From Spirochaetales bacterium (GTDB taxonomy: Bacteria > Spirochaetota > Spirochaetia > B11-G9), in the NCBI GenBank assembly GCA_027077185.1, contig JALTGJ010000511.1:1-5668 (forward strand): a stretch of 5,668 nucleotides of DNA, written 5' to 3'. The notes below the pieces were generated by a model. It was not told the origin of the DNA and did not search any database. It saw only the letters and a program-made list of their open reading frames with translations. Positions 1-4,007 of this stretch are shown here, one piece after another. A program made the position numbers and the translations under genes. How positions within the stretch are numbered: position 1 is the stretch's first letter; each line of letters begins with the position of its first letter.

Positions 1-14
1 GCGTCATAATCCAT
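1..14 (-). CDS. Start of a third operon gene, cut by the window edge
   Basis: Only the first four codons (M-D-Y-D) and two further bases are in the window, so no function can be given. The start is chosen because an AAGAAGG ribosome-binding sequence (minus strand, bases 27-21) lies 6 nt upstream of the ATG at 14-12, and the frame is still open at the edge. A second ATG at 7-5 makes an ATGA overlap with the stop of the 44-residue ORF (4-138), but its spacing from the same Shine-Dalgarno is longer (13 nt). Either way, this gene overlaps the end of the preceding ORF and so belongs to the same operon as the AbrB-like gene. It is the likely main effector or partner of that operon, by position only. 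Confidence 0.45.
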
Positions 15-138
15 TTTGCACCTTCTTAATATTTCTTTCCTTACGTTCATCAGCATCAATCGCATCAATTATCATGCACCTGTCAGGTTGGAATAAAGAA
101 ACTCGGAAATTGCTTCGAGTTTTCTTGCTGTCTCTCAT
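4..138 (-). CDS. Small basic hypothetical protein, 44 aa, translationally coupled to the AbrB-like gene
   Basis: The ORF opens with ATG at 138-136, which shares bases with the TGA stop of the upstream AbrB-like gene (ATGA, 138-135). This is the classic stop/start overlap for termination-reinitiation, and no separate Shine-Dalgarno is visible. It reads M-R-D-S-K-K-T-R at the N-terminus and ends in Q-N-G-L. The product is rich in Arg, Lys, Asp and Glu, has no signal peptide or membrane segment, and has a charged, probably helical C-terminal half. I do not recognise a family. An internal ATG at codon 22 with a weak AGG in front is an alternative start. Being real is supported by the overlaps with the genes on both sides. 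Against it stand its shortness and lack of recognisable homology. It could also be only a coupling spacer between the two larger genes. Confidence 0.5.
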   Translation of the reverse strand: MRDSKKTRSNFRVSLFQPDRCMIIDAIDADERKERNIKKVQNGL

Positions 139-608
139 ACTGTAAAAGGATAATTTGTTAGAACAACAAACTCTTCGTCTTCAGGCTCTTCAAAAGCCTT
201 AATTTCATTATGGATCATCGTAGCTCTATAACCATTCCCGATAAGAGCATCTCTTATCATAATAGCTTCCAAGCGACGACTGCAGAAGTGCATCGAGCAA
301 CCCTCATCACTACCTTCTGTCACATAATCAATACTTGCATCCCCTTCATACGTCACTAGGTATACATTTTCAAAACCTTCCACATAAATATGACTTCCAC
401 ATACCGTATGAGATAAGCTCTGTGCTTCCTCAAATGACAATGTTAATGTAACACTCTGTTTCTTTTCCATAGACTTATTAAATACGCCTCTTCCTGCAAC
501 GATATTAACATCAACGGAATCACCTTTATGTATATCTAACTCTTTAGATATCTCCGCTGGTATGTAAAAAAATAAACTAGATCCTTTCTGTCCTACTTTT
601 GCTTTCAT
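135..608 (-). CDS. AbrB/MazE-fold (SpoVT-AbrB) protein with an unrecognised C-terminal domain, 157 aa
   Basis: Residues 1 to about 45 look like a SpoVT-AbrB swapped-hairpin DNA-binding domain: K-V-G-Q-K-G-S-S-L, then the Y-I-P-A-E-I-S-K-E-L segment, then I-H-K-G-D-S-V-D-V, matching the family pattern of a first strand, an 'IP' helix entry and a 'GD-V' turn. Family members are DNA-binding transition regulators or antitoxins that usually autoregulate their operon. MazE-type antitoxins are about 80 residues. This protein is twice that, and its residues from about 50 to 157 (several beta-strand-like segments, three Cys, an acidic E-E-P-E-D-E-E stretch near residues 140-146) match nothing I know. 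The start is secure: AAGGAGAG lies 6 nt upstream of the ATG, behind a good promoter. It heads an operon with the two overlapping ORFs to its left, so it may be their regulator or an antitoxin. No known toxin is visible, so that role is inference. Confidence 0.72.
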   Translation of the reverse strand: MKAKVGQKGSSLFFYIPAEISKELDIHKGDSVDVNIVAGRGVFNKSMEKKQSVTLTLSFEEAQSLSHTVCGSHIYVEGFENVYLVTYEGDASIDYVTEGSDEGCSMHFCSRRLEAIMIRDALIGNGYRATMIHNEIKAFEEPEDEEFVVLTNYPFTV

Positions 609-614
609 AATAAT

Positions 615-659
615 CTCTCCTTAATTTGGATTGTATACCCATAGATAACCCCATGTAAA
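615..659 (-). promoter_or_regulatory. Promoter and ribosome-binding site of the AbrB-like operon
   Basis: Read on the minus strand, TTTACA (659-654) and TACAAT (635-630) are separated by 18 bp, and the Shine-Dalgarno AAGGAGAG (622-615) follows just before the ATG at 608. Between the -35 and -10 boxes are two similar G-rich words, ATGGGGTTA and ATGGGTA, offset by about 11 bp, that is, about one helical turn. GTATAC (633-638) is a small palindrome overlapping the -10. These could be operator half-sites for autoregulation by the AbrB-like protein, but this is inferred from position only. Confidence 0.55.
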
Positions 660-965
660 CCCTTTAAGGTAGGATCTTATATAATTTTTTAAAATTTATT
701 CTGAGAAATCCTCTTTAGGCAAAACTCAGCATTATTACCACTGAAGTAATAGATAATGAGAAAATCGTTATTAATTAAGGAACAAGTTAAGCATTAGAGA
801 ATATTCACTAATTGACCGTGTCAGCAGTTGTGTGAGCAATAAAACTGGAAAACAAAGGAAACAACAGGATAAGCCAGCATAGTCTTTTAATGTTAATTAT
901 CTATCCTGTAATAAAATAAGCAACAATAAGATAAAGCAGGAAAACAGTTGCACCAGATTTAGGGA
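660..965. other. Non-coding gap between the integrase gene and the AbrB-like operon
   Basis: I find no supportable gene here on either strand. The longest frames from ATG are under 20 codons and lack Shine-Dalgarno sequences. The stretch is very A/T-rich. It holds a modest hairpin at 732-750 (arms TATTAC/GTAATA with a 7-nt loop) and an 8-bp inverted repeat at 864-909, listed separately. No convincing terminator with a T-run follows the integrase stop at 966. Gaps like this next to integrase genes sometimes carry recombinase arm sites or a directionality-factor site, but no repeated arm motif could be established by eye. Confidence 0.5.
864..909. repeat. Perfect 8-bp inverted repeat ACAGGATA / TATCCTGT
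   Basis: The arms at 864-871 and 902-909 are exact reverse complements separated by 30 bp. They lie about 60 to 100 bp beyond the integrase stop codon in the direction of integrase transcription. On that strand the second arm is followed by a T-rich but interrupted stretch (TGTTTCCTTTG), so the structure could act as a weak terminator, although the loop is long for that. A protein-binding dyad is the other possibility. Confidence 0.4.
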
Positions 966-2219
966 CTAGTGTTTTGACCTGATTATACTCGAAACAGCAT
1001 CCCTGACAACCTTTAAATCCTCTTCACTTGTATGGGTGTATCTGTCTGTTATGGCAGTATTTGTATGACCAACTAGTCTTGTTAATTTTGCTTCAGAAAT
1101 TGAACCCCTAAGATGGGAGACGTATGTATGCCGGAAAGAGTGAAAAGTTTTATCATTACTTATTCCAACAATCTTCATTCTTTTTTTTAATCCATCGGTT
1201 ATGAGCTTTATATCTGCTGGGTATTGCATACTTGAAGTCGAATAGAATGCAAAACTTTCAGGTTCTGAACCATAGGGAGAAGTTTTCAGAACAGCTCTGA
1301 TAGCTTTAATAGTTACATCTGGAATTGGTACTCCTACTCGTTCTGATTCCCACTTGGGACCCTTGAGACCATCACCTTCAACATAATTTGTTAGAATATC
1401 AATGTATCCATTTTTAAGGTGGATATTTTTTAATTTTAAGCCTCGGACTTCACCCAATCTTGCTCCTGTGGTTACAGCTAGTAAACAAGCACAGTAGGCT
1501 CTAATATCATCCCACGGATCATTAAATAATTTTTCAAGCTCTGTAATTTGAAAAATCTGCCTTTCTACCTTGATTTCCTTTACTCTCTTAACTCCTGATC
1601 CTGGGTGATAGGGTAGCATCCCCATATCTACTGCCCACTGCAAAGCCACAAAGAAAGCTTGTCTTACTTTATTCTGAGTGGATGGTGAAATGCTTGATGG
1701 CCGTTTTGCTATTCCCCGACGGCTTTCTCCTTCAGGTTTAACTGGTGGTTCGTATTCAGGTATTTTCCCATGTTCAAAAAGATAGTTCCTCCAGGAAAGA
1801 ATATTTTTCCTGTCAAGATCTGATAATTTCTTAATTCCCCTTTTTTCAAAGTAGGGGAGTACATATTGTTTAATTCGCTGTTTATTATTTTGTAAATATA
1901 TAGAATTATGCTTTCTGCCTTCAGCTACTTGTGAACGGAGATATTCTGATTTTTCAGGATTCCAGAAATTAAGAAGATATGTTCGAAGTGAATCTCCTGA
2001 TGCTAAAACTTTACCATCTGCAAGCATTGATCGTGCTACTTTTTCTGCTGCAACTCTATTCCCCTGGCCAGTCGACTTAATAGTTTGATATTTAGGCTTT
2101 CCATTTTTTCCAATAAGATCTGATAGGAAAGCCGCATAGTATACAGTTTTTCCTTTTGAGGTTTTTCGTTTTAATAAATGAAAATCAATATTCACATTTT
2201 GATAGTTTGCTGGAGCCAT
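966..2219 (-). CDS. Tyrosine recombinase / phage-type integrase, 417 aa
   Basis: The enzyme would catalyse site-specific DNA strand exchange, integrating or excising the element that carries it. The catalytic set is complete: R254 in T-G-A-R-L-G-E, a Lys in the beta-hairpin (K286 or K289, in L-K-G-P-K-W), H360 and R363 in H-S-F-R-H-T, H385 in G-H-T-N, and the nucleophile Y394 in T-D-R-Y-T-H. An N-terminal strand-rich segment (residues 10-65) resembles an arm-binding domain. Residues about 75-215 are the helical core-binding (SAM-like) domain, and about 220-410 the catalytic domain. The length is normal for the family and nothing looks broken. AAAGGGG (minus strand, 2232-2226) lies 6 nt before the ATG and fixes the start. 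The start codon is 158 bp past the 3' end of tRNA-Arg on the same strand, which identifies that tRNA as the probable integration target. Confidence 0.95.
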   Translation of the reverse strand: MAPANYQNVNIDFHLLKRKTSKGKTVYYAAFLSDLIGKNGKPKYQTIKSTGQGNRVAAEKVARSMLADGKVLASGDSLRTYLLNFWNPEKSEYLRSQVAEGRKHNSIYLQNNKQRIKQYVLPYFEKRGIKKLSDLDRKNILSWRNYLFEHGKIPEYEPPVKPEGESRRGIAKRPSSISPSTQNKVRQAFFVALQWAVDMGMLPYHPGSGVKRVKEIKVERQIFQITELEKLFNDPWDDIRAYCACLLAVTTGARLGEVRGLKLKNIHLKNGYIDILTNYVEGDGLKGPKWESERVGVPIPDVTIKAIRAVLKTSPYGSEPESFAFYSTSSMQYPADIKLITDGLKKRMKIVGISNDKTFHSFRHTYVSHLRGSISEAKLTRLVGHTNTAITDRYTHTSEEDLKVVRDAVSSIIRSKH

Positions 2220-2348
2220 TCTAATCCCCTTTGTCCAGGATAATGTCTGTATTAGGCATTATTCCATATATTACTCTTTTTTGAAGTATAAAGGTAAAAA
2301 AATAGACATTGGCGACTAAAAAATATTTTGAACATATGGTGGATATTG

Positions 2349-2373
2349 TAAATCATTGTATAGTAATGATTTA
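2349..2373. repeat. Perfect 9-bp inverted repeat with 7-bp centre (candidate recombination core or tRNA trailer hairpin)
   Basis: The arms TAAATCATT (2349-2357) and AATGATTTA (2365-2373) are exact reverse complements around GTATAGT. The structure lies 4 bp past the tRNA-Arg gene and 129 bp upstream of the integrase start. Two roles fit: a 3' trailer hairpin of the tRNA transcript, or a pair of core-type integrase sites around a 7-bp crossover region, a spacing known from lambda-type recombinases. Neither strand has a T-run after the stem, so an ordinary intrinsic terminator is unlikely. Confidence 0.55.
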
Positions 2374-2377
2374 AAAG

Positions 2378-2412
2378 TACGTCCAAGAGGATTCGAACCT
2401 CTGACCTACGGC
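2378..2412. other. Candidate attachment site (3' half of tRNA-Arg)
   Basis: Integrases encoded next to a tRNA usually recombine within the anticodon-to-3'-end segment of that gene, and the incoming element rebuilds it so that the tRNA stays intact. The tRNA here is intact and the integrase is on its 3' side, as expected. The exact crossover cannot be fixed because the second copy of the repeat lies outside the window, so the span given (3' end to the anticodon stem) is an inference from family behaviour. Confidence 0.45.
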
Positions 2413-2451
2413 TTAGAAGGCCGTTGCTCTATCCAGCTGAGCTATGGACGC
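2378..2451 (-). tRNA. tRNA-Arg, anticodon TCT
   Basis: The 74-nt gene folds as a full cloverleaf on the minus strand. The acceptor arm GCGTCCA pairs with TGGACGT with a G-U at the end. The D arm begins AGCTCAGCTGGAT, the anticodon stem is ACGGC/GCCGT around loop CTTCTAA (anticodon TCT at 2417-2415), and the T arm is AGAGG-TTCGAAT-CCTCT. The discriminator base is A, and no CCA is encoded after it. It reads AGA codons and is the downstream member of a Pro-Arg pair. Its 3' end faces the integrase gene, which makes it the likely integration target. Confidence 0.95.
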
Positions 2452-2458
2452 AAGTAAA

Positions 2459-2535
2459 TCGAGATCGCTTTCCGAAACTTATATCTCTCCGGACGATCTC
2501 GAGATCGTACCTAAAGTTTAACTTTTTAGGTACGA
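2459..2535 (-). repeat. Nested inverted repeats in the tRNA-Pro/tRNA-Arg spacer
   Basis: Three structures share bases. TCGAGATCG (2459-2467) pairs with CGATCTCGA (2494-2502), helped by TCCG/CGGA (2471-2474/2490-2493). ACGATCTCGAGATCGT (2493-2508) is a perfect 16-bp palindrome. An 11-bp stem is formed by 2505-2515 and 2525-2535 (GTACCTAAA/TTTAGGTAC core). The first and the palindromic forms cannot exist together. No T-run follows on the minus strand, so these look more like processing hairpins in the tRNA precursor, or a mobile repeat, than a terminator. Confidence 0.5.
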
Positions 2536-2542
2536 CTCTTAA

Positions 2543-2615
2543 TCGGGATGAGAGGATTCGAACCTCCGATCCCCTGGTCCCAAACCAGGTGCCCTAGCCA
2601 CTGGGCCACATCCCG
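2543..2615 (-). tRNA. tRNA-Pro, anticodon TGG
   Basis: The 73-nt gene folds as a cloverleaf on the minus strand. The acceptor stem CGGGATG/CATCCCG is perfect and typical of tRNA-Pro. The D arm is GCCC-AGTGGCTA-GGGC, the anticodon stem CCTGG/CCAGG holds loop TTTGGGA (anticodon TGG at 2582-2580), and the T arm is GGAGG-TTCGAAT-CCTCT. The discriminator is A and CCA is not encoded, so CCA must be added by nucleotidyltransferase. It is the first gene of a Pro-Arg pair, with a promoter directly upstream. Confidence 0.95.
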
Positions 2616-2627
2616 TCAATGAAGGCT

Positions 2628-2657
2628 AATATATCCGTTTTGGCAATTCAAGGTCAA
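2628..2657 (-). promoter_or_regulatory. Promoter of the tRNA-Pro/tRNA-Arg unit
   Basis: On the minus strand, TTGACC (2657-2652) and TATATT (2633-2628) each match the sigma70 consensus at five of six bases and are 18 bp apart. Transcription would start near 2621, leaving a leader of about 6 nt before tRNA-Pro at 2615. With no obvious terminator after tRNA-Arg, this promoter could also read into the integrase gene. Confidence 0.65.
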
Positions 2658-2796
2658 GTGCTTAAAACCGATTTACCTCTATCCTTTTGTTAAATTAGGA
2701 GTCTTATGTAAGCTATTCCGGTTTTCACTGAAAAATTATATTGAATAGCTGTAATTCTTATAGTTTTCTATAAAAATTTTGTGCTATTATCTATAT

Positions 2797-3441
2797 ATGG
2801 ATAAATCACATCATGTAATTGAGCTGTATAAGCTGCTTCATAATTTATACCCGAATGCACTTACTTTTTTGGATTATAAATCTCCATATCAATTAATGGT
2901 TGCAGTAATCCTATCTGCTCAAACAACAGATGCACAGGTAAATAAAGTTACTCCGGAGTTATTTTTAAAATATCCTGACCCTGCAGGACTACAATCGGCT
3001 AAGGTTGCTGACGTTGAACAACTTATACGGTCGACTGGGTTTTATAAGGTTAAAACCCGTAACATTATGGGAGCAGCCGGGAAAGTGTGTTTAAACTATA
3101 ATTCTATTGTTCCGGAGTCTATGGATGATCTTCTGACTCTTCCGGGAGTAGGCAGAAAAAGTGCAAATGTAATAAGAGCCCATTGTTTTAATAAACCTGC
3201 AATAATTGTTGATACTCATTTTTCAAGGGTTGTAAAAAGGCTGGGATTAACAAGTTCATCCAATCCCGGTATAATTGAAAGTGATTTATTACAAATTACA
3301 GACAAAGCAATACAAACAGATTTCTCAATGGTGGTTAATATTCATGGTAGAAAATGCTGTACAGCAAGAAAACCTTCCTGTGAAAAGTGCATTTTAGAAT
3401 CTTTATGCAGATATAATAGCAGATTGCGAAACAATAACTGA
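2797..3441 (+). CDS. nth: Endonuclease III, base-excision repair DNA glycosylase/AP lyase
   Basis: The enzyme removes oxidised pyrimidines from DNA and cleaves the abasic site by beta-elimination. Of 214 residues, about 25-180 are the HhH-GPD fold, with the family signature I-L-S-A-Q-T-T-D (38-45), the helix-hairpin-helix L-P-G-V-G-R-K-S-A (115-123) containing catalytic Lys121, and V-D-T-H-F-S-R with catalytic Asp139. The C-terminal [4Fe-4S] loop is complete: C188-x6-C195-x2-C198-x5-C204. The length is close to the 211 residues of the E. coli enzyme. ATG at 2797 is preferred over the in-frame TTG at 2779, because the added residues (C-Y-Y-L-Y) do not belong to the family. Neither has a Shine-Dalgarno. 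A TATAAA at 2769-2774 is a possible -10. It stands alone on this strand and ends base to base against the DtxR-family gene. Confidence 0.96.
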   Translation: MDKSHHVIELYKLLHNLYPNALTFLDYKSPYQLMVAVILSAQTTDAQVNKVTPELFLKYPDPAGLQSAKVADVEQLIRSTGFYKVKTRNIMGAAGKVCLNYNSIVPESMDDLLTLPGVGRKSANVIRAHCFNKPAIIVDTHFSRVVKRLGLTSSSNPGIIESDLLQITDKAIQTDFSMVVNIHGRKCCTARKPSCEKCILESLCRYNSRLRNNN

Positions 3442-3897
3442 TTATTCAAATATCTGGTTTTTATCAATTATTTTTTTCCATTCATTTGCAGTAATAATTT
3501 TATCAATTACATCTGTCTTTAGGTAATTTCTTAAATTATTAAACTGGCTGGCAGTTTCAGGGTTAATTACATGTTCAATTCTACATGCTGTTGCCTGTGC
3601 TTCTTTTTCAGAAAATAGTAATATATCATATAAAAACACAGCTATTTTTTCATGTCTGTCATTAACAGAAATCGCTATTTTTTTTCCTTTATCAGTTAAC
3701 TCGATAGTGGAGCTTTTTTCATATAATACAAGACCTTTACCTCTTAGTGTTTTTAATGCCCCTATTACAGAAGGCATTTGTACCTTCAGATCTTCCGCAA
3801 TATCTTTAATTTTTGCCTGGATGTTAATTTTTCCCAACTTAAGGATCGATTCCAGATAATCTTCCATACTTGGTGTTATGTCTTTATTATGGTTCAT
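3442..3897 (-). CDS. DtxR/MntR-family metal-dependent transcriptional repressor, 151 aa
   Basis: Such proteins bind Fe(II) or Mn(II) and then repress metal uptake and other genes as dimers. Residues about 8-68 are the winged helix: T-P-S-M-E-D-Y-L-E-S-I opens helix 1, K-I-K-D-I-A-E-D-L and M-P-S-V-I-G-A-L-K-T-L form the helix-turn-helix, and I-E-L-T-D-K-G-K-K the wing end. Residues about 70-130 form the dimerisation and metal-binding domain, with R-H-E (H82) and A-C-R-I-E-H (C105, E108, H109). There is no SH3-like third domain, so the length is of the MntR/short type. The ATG at 3897 is fixed by a stop codon four codons upstream. No Shine-Dalgarno is visible, and a leaderless mRNA is possible. 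The gene diverges from the GGDEF gene and shares its control region. The metal cannot be assigned: D13 resembles MntR and C105 resembles DtxR. Confidence 0.9.
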   Translation of the reverse strand: MNHNKDITPSMEDYLESILKLGKINIQAKIKDIAEDLKVQMPSVIGALKTLRGKGLVLYEKSSTIELTDKGKKIAISVNDRHEKIAVFLYDILLFSEKEAQATACRIEHVINPETASQFNNLRNYLKTDVIDKIITANEWKKIIDKNQIFE

Positions 3898-4007
3898 ATT
3901 TATATATTACAGCAGATATATGTCACTTTCAATAATAATAACCCTTAGTCCTTGACATATTATTTAAATTCCTTTTATTATTTATATATTAAAAAACGGA
4001 GGATGGA
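3898..4007. promoter_or_regulatory. Divergent control region with 12-bp direct repeats and an inverted repeat
   Basis: ATTTATATATTA occurs twice in the same orientation, at 3898-3909 (touching the repressor start codon) and 3980-3991 (just before the GGDEF gene's ribosome-binding site), 82 bp apart, about eight helical turns. Between them, ATATGTCA (3918-3925) and TGACATAT (3953-3960) form a perfect 8-bp inverted repeat, the second arm overlapping the -35 box of the plus-strand promoter. The DtxR-family product is a natural candidate to bind here, but the words do not match a DtxR or MntR operator that I know. Confidence 0.5.
3952..4002 (+). promoter_or_regulatory. Promoter and ribosome-binding site of the Hpt/REC/GGDEF gene
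   Basis: A perfect TTGACA (3952-3957) is followed after 18 bp by TATTAT (3976-3981), five of six to consensus. GGAGG (3998-4002) lies 5 nt before the TTG start at 4008, and this decides the start codon. The predicted leader is only about 20 nt. The ATG at 4003 sits directly against GGAGG and reads only two codons before a stop. Confidence 0.65.

Larger units (their letters stand above)
1..2377. mobile_element. Integrase-proximal end of a probable tRNA-Arg-integrated element (far end outside the window)
   Basis: A complete tyrosine integrase gene lies directly beyond the 3' end of an intact tRNA-Arg gene, and the genes to its left are accessory and unrecognised, while those to the right are housekeeping or signalling genes. 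This is the known layout of genomic islands, integrative plasmids and prophages that recombine at tRNA 3' ends. The right boundary would lie in or just after the tRNA. The matching copy of the tRNA 3' end was not found at 1-2377, so the left boundary must be further left. No structural, replication or conjugation gene is visible that would tell which kind of element this is. Confidence 0.6.

Noticed and set aside
824..880. 18-codon minus-strand ORF in the gap next to the integrase
   Set aside because: It has no Shine-Dalgarno, a stop lies just upstream of its ATG, and nothing supports translation.
2505..2535. 11-bp stem after tRNA-Pro as an intrinsic terminator
   Set aside because: The stem is followed by no T-run on either strand, and tRNA-Arg lies downstream in the same unit without a promoter of its own that I can see.
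2386..2566. 16-bp direct repeat AGAGGATTCGAACCTC at 2386-2401 and 2551-2566, as possible element ends
   Set aside because: Both copies are the T arms of the two tRNA genes, which are conserved among tRNAs, and the DNA between them is only tRNA and spacer.
2779..2796. In-frame TTG start for endonuclease III at 2779
   Set aside because: It adds six residues that are not part of the family's N-terminus and has no ribosome-binding site. ATG at 2797 fits the family length.
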